From Eleginops maclovinus (Eukaryota; Chordata; Actinopteri; Perciformes; Eleginopidae), in assembly GCF_036324505.1 (NCBI RefSeq), contig NC_086360.1:18406261-18470260 (forward strand): 64,000 nucleotides of DNA, read 5' to 3'. A model generated the notes under the pieces. The model did no database searches, was not told the DNA's origin, and saw nothing but the letters and a program-made list of their open reading frames with translations. The translations under genes were made by a program, and so were the position numbers. Below, piece by piece: positions 52,557-64,000 of this stretch. Each line of letters begins with the position of its first letter. Within the stretch, counting starts at the first letter, position 1.

Positions 52557-55500
52557 AGTCACATCACCAGGCCTGTCACTGCCTTTTATCCGTCGTCAAC
52601 CTTCAGCTGTATGGTTTATCCGTAGTGACACTATAGCAAAGTGCTTGACTGCTTTTTGCCAACAGACTGCAACACTTTAACTGTACTTAGTCATGCATCA
52701 TTATGGCAGACTCAAAGCGGTGTGTCTGGGAACGCCTGCAGATGGTGGAGGCTGAACCATTTGGAAAGGAAGCCTCTGTGACAATGATGCTTATTGCATG
52801 AGTAAGTGTGTATGGACACAGGAGTGTATCTGTGCTGAATAGAAGAGAAAAGAAAAACAGTGTTAATAAAAAGGGGTCACTGCGGCTAATCCAACAGGCT
52901 TGAGAAAACACTCTGAGTGCAGGATCTGTTTGTGAGATATGATATATGAAATCTACATGCAAGTCTTTGTTAGAAGGATGCTTTTATGTGTGTATTGATC
53001 AGTCATTGTTTACTCCAATCGATGCCGACTTTGTGAAATGCACCCTCCTCTCTGTTCTTCATAGAGATTTAACCCTCTTCGCGTCGCATTTCACTGCTTT
53101 GTTCTCCCCTTCAAACCTCCCTTCAGCTGAAAATGTGATAGCATTACTGTCACTTGTCACTTTCTCTTTATTTCAACAGATGACAAAGCTTTTACATTCA
53201 GTATTCAGCTCCACACATGGGTATTTTCAACAGATCTCTTATGCTATTGAAAGATAAATGTTAACTTCATTCAATAGAAACCTCATTCAAGGTTCATTCA
53301 AAGCCTGACTTCTTTATTCTTTAAGGAAATGAAGAAACCATTAACGAAATATTCACTCACGGAGAAAGAGAATCTTATCTTTATTCCGCATGACCATGCA
53401 GAGCCATATTCCTTTTGACATCATTATGTAAAACCAATTTCTCTTTCATATCATTTCCGCTGTGCTGCATTACCACATCTATACACTCGCTATTCTTTAT
53501 TACAAAGTAGGTGGCCCAGAGGAAAATATATGCATTCGTTCCCTATGGCATAAAATATGCATATAGGTGCCTCATTTCATCTCCAATCTGTGTTATTCCT
53601 TTAAAAATTCACCGCTGCCTGCAGTCCCTCTTTAATATTTAATTTGACAACTTTTTAATCCGTCTTTGTGCGATGATGAAGTAATAGTCAGCTGTCACCG
53701 AAATGATTGAATTATTCAATGGTATAGAAGTGACTCATAGGTTGTAGGATTCATTATTTGTTTTGCCTCTGCTCTAACGTGAGCTTGAGGGAAAGAATAT
53801 CCTTTCACACACTAATTTATCTTCCATCTTTATTCATCTTTCCTCCCAGGCCCCCCACACAAGGCAGAGCTATGTATAACATTCATGCATCATTCATACT
53901 TTGTTTACTAGCTTTTAGTTTGAAGCAGATCAAAAAACCACAGCGTGTTGGTGGAGTATTTAAAAGACACATCATTTAATTGTGTATCCGTGCTACTTGC
54001 TGCTTTTCCAAAGCCCTTCACTTATTAAAGGGAACCACAGAGCAATGATAATTACTCCCAATCTTTTCTTAGCTCTTCTGATCTTTAATGATCACAGATT
54101 ATCCATCACAGCAGCTAAATAATTAGCGGGAATGTCTCATGAACGAGCCACCGACAGATGCTCCAACACCCACAAGGTGAACGCCGGCGACCTCTCTCCT
54201 CAGCGAGGTGACCAGAAAAGAATTGTTGTGGAAAACAAAACAAATAGATAATGGAGCGACATAAATGAGTGTTGCAGCAGATGAATGATCGGCTTGTGCT
54301 AACTGTGTAGCACCACCTCTACAAGGCTCTCTGGCAATCTGGCCATGTTGGGCCCCCACTGTGGAACAGCATGGCACTGGGAGTTGTGGTGGCCAGTCCC
54401 CCCCATACCCCCAGGCTGCCTCTACCTTTGGTATGCTGCTCAAGGTTAAAGGCATCCCAGTTGGGTGTTTAACTGTGTTGTGCTCCGATCCGAATAGCTT
54501 TTTTTGACACTATCTGCTCTGTGGAAAGTCAACCTGAAATACTATTCAAAATCTTTGAAGCATTTTTACATCCACCAAGTAGATCCTAGTTCACTATTCC
54601 AGCTGTAATATTTCGACAGCGGACCTTTAAATCCCCACACTGCTGTAATGCTCTCGTAAAGTAGCAAGGGTAAGTGATTTGAACCGTTTTACTGTGAGGA
54701 TCTGCTGTTTGCCGTTCACGTGCAGCTTCTGCTGACATTCATTTTGAAACCACTCGCAGCACTTGCGACTCAGAGTAACAATGCTGAGGGAAAAGTGCCT
54801 GCTGAGCTCTACAGTGAATATACCTCTGACCCAGACTGAGGAAAGGGAGATTTATGAAATCCACATGTTTAATACATTTCATTTTGTCCAAGGGATTTGT
54901 ATTGCTTACCACAGTATTTTAGGGTAGAAACACTCTGTATAGTCACAGCTTGTATTGTCTGAGGAGAATAAACCCTGTCTGCTTCTGGCTGCTGAAGATT
55001 TGTTTTATAGCACCTCCTTTTGCCTAACACACATCAGCCATGCTCTGGCTGAGGTATTGCATTTTATTGTGCTGAGGTGTTAGGTGTACACACCCTTAAT
55101 CTTTAATGCATAATCCCTTGAAAATCCGCTACATAAATGAAAAAGATAACCCTCATATCAGTGGGGTGACAGAAAAAAAGATAGCTAGGTAATTTAATAA
55201 AGGATTGACGCTGGCCCCGGTGTGATATGGTGTGTGACCTCTGTGTATTCATTGTGTAGCACGGAGCAGGTGAGCCACCGCTTGCATATTAGTAGTTCTT
55301 CCTATCCTGAAAAACCCATCCCCCGAATGTAACATTAGCTGTGACAAACAGAATGCACCATATGGATTAAAGCGCAGGGAGAGTAGTCACTGAAATATTT
55401 GCTTTCCCAAAGTGTTGACACAGTATGAAAAAAGGAGAACCACGGCTGTGCTTTCCCGCTGTAATCAGGCAGCAGTTATCGCAGCGAAGTGTTTGCCTAC

Positions 55501-58500
55501 CTAATGGTGTTTCCATTTTGTGTTAGTCTGTGTCATCGGCTTCCCATTTGGAGCTCAGGCAAGAAAGGATCTGCCTTCTCATAAAGTAAGTGCCGGCCCT
55601 GCGAGGCTTAGTGTTTGTTCTGTCGTTGGGAATCAACAAAGAGACAAACAGATGAAGCGATTGAGAGAAAGGAGTCTTTTTAAAAACATCATAACGTGGT
55701 CAGTCACTGCTGCAGGAAACGTTGGGTTCGTTTAGCAGCTGACCACATCAAGTCATAAATACTCCTCCCGGGGAACGCTTGTTTTACATCAAAAATGCAC
55801 TTGAGTGTAATGTTGACAGATATAGCTTGTGACGAGTGATAGTCAGAATGTATGAGCGCCCATTATGCCGCTGTCAACCTCTGGTGCCAGACTGAAAATA
55901 AGCAGTTCACCTCTGTTTTCATTCAGGAGAGTGCAGCAGACAGCACCGGCTTCTCTGCTGTATTTATTGACTTGTTTTACTAGCCTGAAACAGGGTGCTT
56001 TTATACGGGCCTGCTCAGTCTTAAGACTCTCCAGACATTTACATTATTCCTGACTGAGTTACACACACGTATAAAGGCGCACGTCCGCAGGCTAGGTTAG
56101 ATATATGCTCCCTTTTCCACCTCTCTTTCTCTCTTACATTCATACACACTCATGCACCATTTTATTACCCCTCCATTTTAGATATTGTTACACTCTACTT
56201 TACTTCTATTACAGCTTCATATTCCCAACATGGAATATTTCTTGGTTGTGTAAGTGTTTGTATTCATGTTACTTAAATGGCTTTCTGTATTTCACATCAA
56301 AAAATGTTTGAATACTGCATTAAAAAAACATATTTTCCCGTATATGCCAAAGCTGATCCAGTTGTATTAAAGCATATATTTCAGGAGGCTCTAAAAATCA
56401 TCTTTCGCTGACTAATCTGCACAACTGCAGCGGAAGATAATGAATGCCAGCACAAGAGTCACAGCCAACACTATGATACCCCCCCAACCCCCACACAGCC
56501 TAAACCTCCAGCAGTATTTAGATGATATTTCATTTTAGAATAAACCTCTTTTCTCTCCCACTGTGAAGATATTGAACTCGTTCACACAGATGTCATCTTA
56601 ACCAAAGCTTATTAAAAAGATGGACATCAAAGTTGTGGGTGCCCATTTATCTTATAGCACTCTAATTGGCCACCACAGGCAAGAGAACAACTAACTCCAA
56701 AATAGGATGCGTCGAGTGGTCGGGCTAAAGAAGAGGATGTCTAAAGACCTCTCAGTGGATTCATTGCCAATAAATCCCCTGGAATGAAAGCAGGGCTTTT
56801 CTGGGGGGTATGGAATTTCGCAAATACATTATGAAATGTGATACGCTGAATTAACTGAACACTTATGGCCACAGGGTTTGGTTTCTTTGTTCTGCCATGT
56901 TTTGTGGCTGCATTGTCCCATGCCTGACCTGCAACTTCAATGTTTGCTTGACATGAGGCAATGCACTCTGAAAAGGTCATACAGTGCAGCAGCCATGACA
57001 GAAACTGAGATTTCATTTTACGTACTCCATATTCTACACTGCATTGTTTTGAATGGCCACTCTGAATGATCCCTGATTCTTGAGCCAAAGTCACTGCTAC
57101 TCCATCAAATGCCACACACGCTGGCCTGAGGTGAATGTATTATGTTTTCCACTCAAGTGGGCAATAAAAACACAAAAACAAAGTCATTAATTGCCCACAT
57201 ACAGTAACCAAATGCCATCAAGAGCCTGTGCTCTCATTAACCTGGCACCTAATTATCTGCCTCCAGTCTGAGTCCTGACAAGCCCCACCATCTGAACCCT
57301 CCGCTCAGTTGTGTTGTGTTGTGTTGTGTCAGCACTTGCCAACCGCAGCCAAGGCACCATTAGGTACAGAGAAGACAGAAGCTTCTTGCAGCAAAGGTTC
57401 CCTCTGCACGCGCCGCCACAATGTTCCTCCTGTTAATGCTTTCCCTTCCAATTAAATCTGCAACTGTTAATTATTGTAATTATGAGAGTGAGCTCCGAGC
57501 TTTACCACCCCAGCCCCCCACCTCTACCAACCCCTCCCTTGTCGGTGTGCGGAGACGCTACGGGAGCTGTTGTGTTGCTTCAGTAGCGCCTTGTCTCTGC
57601 TCCAGTGAAGCCCTGGCAGGGAATTGGATGCGGAGGGGGACTCGGTACACATGACAGGGGTGACGTGAGGGAGATTGCATGGTTCATCTTGGATAACTGG
57701 GTGAGCAAGTCACAGCCGTTGGCCACGCCTCCAGTCTAACTCATTAAATGGTGTGTAAAGTACATGCTGGGAATAATTAGCACCAAATAACCTTTTTTTG
57801 CTACATTGTTCTTGGGGTATCACACAGCAACAAAAAAAGGTGGAGTATCATCGGCAGGTGTACAATGTAATGATTGAGCCGGTCAAATGAAATGAGGGAG
57901 ACGATATTCTCCCTGTGATCATTCACTTGCTTTGAAAACGCCACGGTTATTTCCTCCCATTCTTATGGTAATGCAAGACTATATTCTGGCCATGTTTCTT
58001 TGAGAGACACTTGCGATGGATCCGAAGTGATGTGTTGAGTATAAGGAGAGCTGAAAAAGAGTGGATGGCAGGCCGGCTGCCTGTTAAGTCACTGCGTGTC
58101 TCAACATCCTCTTTGGCCTGCTTCTGTCACAAGCTGTTGTTGGGCCCGGACCTGATCTGCACAGCCACTCCTTGCACTGCACTGTGTAGACCTAGCATAA
58201 CTTGCAACATCAGGTTCAGGATGCTTGCAGAAACAGTGCTCTTGTTCAGGCGCTTGCAACCTTAGACGCTGGAGTGTTTTTGTAGGCTTAAGCCGTCCTC
58301 ACCGTGAGATGCTCGGAGAATCAGCACGTCAAGCGCAGTCTTACTCCCGTATAACCTCAGTCCTTATACGCTAGCACAGCTAGCAAAGGATTGTGGCTTT
58401 ACAGTTTGGAGCTGAATTCTCTTCTATAAAAGACACTGAAGGAAAGAGCAGCTCCTTCGGCTTCAGGCAATGCAGCCTTTTCGTAGATACACTGCAAAAT

Positions 58501-60968
58501 CTAAATGATGGACTGTCAACTCTCTTGCAGAAATGCCACTGCAAAGAATAATCTCTCTGGCAGTGGATCATGGTTGGCGGTATGCTACCAATGCCGTTTC
58601 TTTGTTTATGCGTGCATGAAGCCTTCACACGCACACATGTAGACGTGAGCGTATACTCATGCCCACATATCACGCAGGCTGAGAGAAACACACGAATACA
58701 GAACACATACACAAACTGCTTCAAGCCTGAATCCTTTCTTTGGGAGCATACAGCAAAATATATGGGATTAATAACGTGAATAGCATTATTTTTTCACCTC
58801 TAGCCTTTAAAATAATGCATGCTTGGCTTGCTGTCTGGATGAAGTTTTGCCTGTGTATTTGCCTGGTTATCGGTGTGTACAAGACCTGCTGTGTGACCTG
58901 GTTTCATGCAATCTCCATCTTCTAATTAGGCGGCTGCAGAAAGGCTGGAACGAGAGGAGGAGTGATTAGTTGCCTTTGGGTATTTCATAAGTGGCTTTCA
59001 GTGCCACATTTGCATTATTTGCTTGGGGTCTGAATAACAAATCAGCCTACCTTTGCAGCAAATTGAGGCTAGCAGCTAAAGACCATCAGTACATGAAATA
59101 TAAAATGAAAGTGAAGAAAATAAATAATCAAAACATGCTAACACAATACAGGGGGTAAAATGAAATATTCAGACACAATAACTGTCTCTAACGGTCCAAG
59201 TTTACCTACAGTACGGGTATTAATATATGCTCTGATTCCTCTATTGAGTTTTCCTATATGTTCATCTTAGATTTGGGAGGCCTGGCTGTATAACACACAA
59301 GCGTCTCAGTTATTGCGGCTCATTCTGTGACTAGTAGACCATGTGAACCATGTGAGCCCCATGTTGGAGCCCCATGCTGTATATGTCCTGTAGGGTCAGT
59401 CAGTGTGCTGATCTGTAGCGGAGGTCCTGTCCACTCATTTGGCCAGTCTCCCCAACCGCTGCGTGCGGCCGCTACCGCCAGGCCTGGTCAGCCATCACTA
59501 CACCACTTGGCCGTTTGCCCATTGAGTCTTAAAGGGCAGGAAACAAAGCGGGCAATCCACATATAAACACACATTGCACACCCATGCACGCATGATCACA
59601 GCGAGTGACAGTGGCTCTTGTTTACCCAGCCCTCTTACCCTCCCTCACTCTCCTTTCATCCTCTCCCCTCTAGTCTGTCATGTTGTGTGTCACTTCCCAC
59701 AAATGTCACTGCCACCCTGGGACAGTGATTAATTTTGGTGTGCTTGGCAAAATGTCTTCAAGATGTTTGTTTGGGTTGTCTTTTCCCACCCCCTTCGCAC
59801 ACCCCCGCTTGTCTTGGAGTCGTGGGTCGAGAGTGGCAACCCCACCTCCACCTTCCCCCCTCGCCCTCACTGTCACAGCCGCCTTTTATGGAGGGGGGGT
59901 CCATCATCATCCAGAGACAAAGGCTACCTGAAGTGACAGAGATCTTCTTTTCTGACCAGAGCCACTCCCCTCCACCACCTCCATGCTGCTGTCTGTTTAG
60001 TGTGTGCTGGTGGTGTATGATGGGAGAAGTCTTGACCTAGCACTGAGGGGCTGTAACACTTCACTGTCAACGCGGCTGATTAGCTTATCACTCACCGCAC
60101 TGGGAGGAAATACATCATCATTCTAGACAGGGATTCCCCAGTTTAGGGCCCATTCCCTGCCTCCTTTTACTCTGCATTTAATCACCAGACGCTCTGTCCC
60201 CTCCAGTATTTCAGCCTCACCTTAGTGGCTTTCAGAGAACTTTCTTCCTTTCAGGTTTAAACTAAAAATCAGAACAGCTACATTATGTTTGTAAAAGCGC
60301 TTTTTCGCTAAAATAGGATAGGCTTGAGGCTCTTTCCTGCAGGAATACTGATGTTTTCTGGGTGCAAGAAATGAAAAATGAGCCATCTTCCAAAATGATT
60401 CTTTTCAGCTCACTCAACAAAGAAAGTGGAGCACAAAGTGGCAAATGTGCTTTGGCTTCCCCACAGTGCGGTATCAGGTATGGTAATTACTCTGCCATTA
60501 ACATTGGGAATAGTTAATGTGTATTAATGTGTTAATGGCATGTTAATTACTGTACATGTTAGAGCGAGCCCGCAGGCATTCTCTCAGATTCTTTGTGCCA
60601 TGTGGATGTAGGCCAAGCTTAAAAAAGCCTTTAAGAACGTCGATGAAAGAGGATCCTTATGTTTCATTTGTCAGAACAAAAGATTTTCAATGGTAATTTG
60701 ATCCAGCTCCCTGCTTCTAGAGCTGAAAGTCACTGATCCAGGCGCCACGACAAAGGAGATGATATGAAGTCAAAGGAGACGTGGAGCGCGGCAGTAGTGA
60801 CACTGGCCTCTTTGTGAAATGGATACTCTAAGCCCTCTGTAGTCTCTAGTGTGTTGCTTTGGCAGCGGGTTTTAATAACACGGTGGATTAGAAGCCTTGG
60901 ATCCTGAGTGCCAAGCCAGAGTTAAAGCTCACCTTGGACGATCCTCAGTTACAGGCTAGATGCCACGG
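52557..60968. other. Intron 2 segment
   Basis: No gene recognised. A short (TTGTG)4 run lies at 57,309-57,329, an octamer at 59,008-59,015, and small tandem duplications at 59,339-59,380. A homeodomain-rich inverted repeat is at 60,482-60,549. Short open frames are judged random. Confidence 0.5.
60482..60549. promoter_or_regulatory. Candidate homeodomain-dense element with inverted repeat
   Basis: Perfect 11-bp arms TGCCATTAACA (60,493-60,503) and TGTTAATGGCA (60,530-60,540) are flanked by the palindrome GTAATTAC (60,483-60,490) and by GTTAATTAC (60,542-60,550). About six TAAT/TTAAC cores occur in 70 bases. Confidence 0.35.
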
Positions 60969-61022
60969 TCCTCCTCCTCCTCCTCCTCCTCCTCCTCCTC
61001 CTCCTCCTCCTCCTCCTCCTCT
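60969..61022. repeat. (TCC)n trinucleotide repeat
   Basis: About 54 bp of perfect TCC units, a homopyrimidine tract. Confidence 0.97.
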
Positions 61023-64000
61023 GTGATGCCTTTCTATTCACACTGTCGTCTTCATAGCTTTAAGAGAGATGACCTTTGCAAATATTGACAGAAAATAAAT
61101 TCTGTTTCGATTAGTTAGCTTTGGGAGACTTTTGCAGATCAATGCAATTAGATGAACAGAGTGTCGATATGTGGCCGGAGCTGTGCAAAGGAGGCACCGG
61201 ATAGGGGCCGCCCTGCAGGAGGACAGGGTTACTTGTAATAAACAGGATGTTTTGGAAACAATAGTGGAAGTAACAGAGACATAGTGTGTGTTTGTCAAAC
61301 GCTGTTAAACACACAATTTACCGCAATGCACATTGTGCAAGAAGGAACCTTTTAGCACCTCACAAAAGCATTGAGAAATTGCAACAAAAAAAAGAAATCT
61401 CTGGATTTAGCTGCAGAAAAGAACTGCTCTTCCAGTGCATTGTCTGGCATCTGACAGTGCATTCAGTGCAGCAGAATGAGGTGCAGAAGCCCAGAGCCAG
61501 CCCTTCCCTCTTCAGCAGGCCACATTAACCCAGCAGGGCTCTGCCTTTATGGCTCTCCTGCTCACACTTCAGTGATGAGAGTAAACAAGCAGCGGGCCAA
61601 AGGTCAGCTAAGCCCACAGAATAAAAGAGGGCACAGTGGGGAAAAGAGGTGGGAGGAAAGGAGAGCGGCCCGAGGCAGTGCTCAGATCACTGTCAGGTCT
61701 TCAAGCAGGGAATGATGTACGAGACAACAGCCCAGAACCGGAAATGATTATTATATTATAAACAGAGAACAGGGGAGAGTATATGAGAGAAAAGGGCTGC
61801 ATTGTCTTTATCTGTCAAATTTCTTACTTCCTCGGATCTGATACGGATCGTGAAACCTGTAAAAGATGAAAAGAGCCACCCCTGACTGATAGGGATGGAT
61901 TAATCACAGTGTCTTCTTTTGTCTCAGCCACAGAGGAGAAATGAGGAACAATCATATAGGCAAGTGCTTTTTCCCCAGCTACTCCACCTGTATTGTTGAA
62001 TGACAAATGAGGCAGATTAAGGACATGTTACATTATTATAACAATTTCAGGATTTTTTCCCTTTCTTTTACATCATTAAATTCGTTCTGGTAATTAAGTG
62101 AGCCGGCATCATTAGAGTTATGTGAAATAACCAGACCATATATAGATTTTTCATTCTTAAGTTCCAATTGCTCGCAGGCTTTACCAAGGTGACACGACTC
62201 TCGCACTTTCCCTTTGCACTGAGATTAATCCCACTTTGACTGTGGAGGTGGATTAAAGCTAAACTCGGTGCCCAAACTTGTTTTAATACCCATATCATCA
62301 GACAAAAACAGGATAAAGATTTGAGCAGGCAAGCGGCATGGCAGTGCTAGGATGTGACTGTGGCTTTGCAAGTTACTATACAGATTTGTCAACCACACAG
62401 CAAATTAAAGATATTATCTCGCTCAAGCCTATTTTGTGGAAGTCGTGTGATGATGCCAAGCTTAGACATTGAATCCCCAATCTTCAGCTGCAACAACAAA
62501 GGCTCACAGTCAGATGCATTGCACCTGTTTTTAAAATAGGTTTTTTTTCTGGAGGCTATATGTTTTTATTTTTCTAATTTTAAGTTTTTGTGTGCTTGAG
62601 ACAGACGTGCCATCCCTGTGTTATGAATGGCCAGCCTTAGCCGCTGTGGAACAAATACACCCTAGTGGACTCCTGCAGGGCCGTCTGCTTCTCAGGGCAG
62701 CACAGTAATCATTTTTATCCTGCTGATTTCCCAAATAGAAATGGACATGTATGATAAAAATGTCACGGCCACTCCGCATGTCAGCGGACTAACAGGATTA
62801 CATGTCACTTTCTAATGTCTCGCTCTGTTTTCCTTTGCCGTGAATGGCCACATTATTGCACACAGGAACTTTGAGGTAATATATGGTAAGAGACTAGTAG
62901 CTCTTTATGGCCTGTGATTATTTAGTTTGAATGAAACCGGTGATTTATGCCCATTTAGCTGAAAAGCCCTGTAAATTCCCTCAGCTGCATTTCCCCTGGA
63001 TATAGAGTGAGTGGAGTGAAAGTGACAACTGGGTTTGGTGTGGATATGTACGCCGCTTCCCAGAGTTATATTTAATATACCTGACATGAAAAACATGCCT
63101 ACCTACTTACCACCACCCTCAGCACAAAAGAAAGTGCAGCCCGCTGTGCTTGAGTTGAATCAGAGAGTGGGAGTAAATACTGAATTAGGAAAATATGAAC
63201 TATTGTGGCAGACAAACCACCAGTTATTAGAGCCGACTTGAGATATGTAGCCAGGCATCTGGTCAGTCAACATTTGAGTCATGTGCCATTTGGTTTTCCT
63301 TCTGCACAAACTGGAATAGAAACAGTCAAGCCTGTCCAGAACGAGAGCTTTGGGTGGAGTAGCGCAGATGCAGTGTGATGTGGATGAGGGTTAGTGGAGC
63401 AGCGGCATATTGTCCACATGGATGGCTTGGCTCTGCAAGCCTGATGGAGCCTTGTCCAGCCTCTCAATGTCTCCAACACAAATAGCCACATTCATCCACT
63501 CCTCTCACACCATTACACCGAAAAGACTCAAAGCAAGCCGATCCATAAATAGAGGCAAATTTGTTTTTTTGAGGCACTGCAGTCGAATGAACACCAACAC
63601 ATCTGAAGAGTGGCTACAATATGATGTGTTTCCTAATTAAGTTTTTATTCAGGAATGTGTTTATAAGAATGACAGAAAACAAGAAAAGGATTTTTTCTCT
63701 CTCTAGTATTTCCTCCTGTGGATGGTTTGCAGGGTCAGTCGGTCAAAGCGTGGTAAGAGGGCTTCTCTGATTGCATGCCTACTGGCTGACACAATAGAGC
63801 CACTAATCTTCTTATTTAGAATCCAATGGCTGGCCATATCTTAATGAAGCTGTAATGAGCTGTTGAAAATCCCTGAATTGCGGGAGGGATTATTGAATTG
63901 AAACAACTCTGGTAATCATAACGTTTCGAGTAGCCACTCAGTATTTACTGCCCATTGAGCCACATTTATATCCACTTATTAGAGTGGATTGCTCGAGCTT
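61023..64000. other. Intron 2, last segment in the window
   Basis: No exon or gene recognised up to the window edge. A HOX/PBX-like TGATTTATGC lies at 62,941-62,950. Short open frames on both strands look random. Confidence 0.5.

Noticed and set aside
59339..59380. Short tandem duplications (ACCATGTGA twice, then GCCCCATG twice)
   Set aside because: Too short and too few copies to suggest a function.

Overview
This window is vertebrate nuclear DNA, almost certainly from a teleost fish. Three things point to this. Two short exons encode the start of a PBX3-type TALE homeodomain protein. There is a 5'-truncated non-LTR retrotransposon of the kind common in fish, and a tRNA-derived SINE. The AT-rich DNA also carries many very long, nearly pure (AC)n/(GT)n tracts. 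Nothing bacterial, viral or CRISPR-like was seen.

Layout: bases 1 to about 20,380 are non-coding DNA upstream of the gene. They hold a SINE (3262-3606), two long CA tracts, a possible degraded tRNA-like repeat near 16,100-16,180, and a minus-strand LINE (17,076 to about 18,634) with a 388-codon open frame. A candidate promoter with CCAAT, RFX-like and TATA-like motifs lies at about 20,380-20,700. It is followed by a probable 5' leader with several short upstream ORFs. pbx3 coding exon 1 is 21,923-22,119 and exon 2 is 22,719-22,792, both on the plus strand and joined in phase across a 599-bp intron. Everything from 22,793 to 64,000 reads as the first 41 kb of the next intron. No third exon (the remainder of the PBC domain) was found, so the gene continues beyond the window.

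The large intron has no recognisable gene on either strand. It contains six long CA/GT tracts, a (TC)36 tract, a (TATC)n tract and a (TCC)n tract. Between these lie AT-rich stretches dense in homeodomain, PBX/HOX, PBX/MEIS, POU-octamer and TCF/LEF-type motifs, several of them palindromic. This is how the introns of vertebrate developmental regulators usually look, and candidate enhancers are listed on motif content alone, because conservation cannot be judged from one sequence.

The most interesting points are inferences. One is PBX/HOX/MEIS-type sites inside and around a PBX gene, which would fit auto- or cross-regulation. Another is an AC tract between two GU tracts in the pre-mRNA that could form alternative long duplexes. 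Others are an unusual exon 1 donor site and a uORF-rich leader. No wholly new biological system is demonstrable here.
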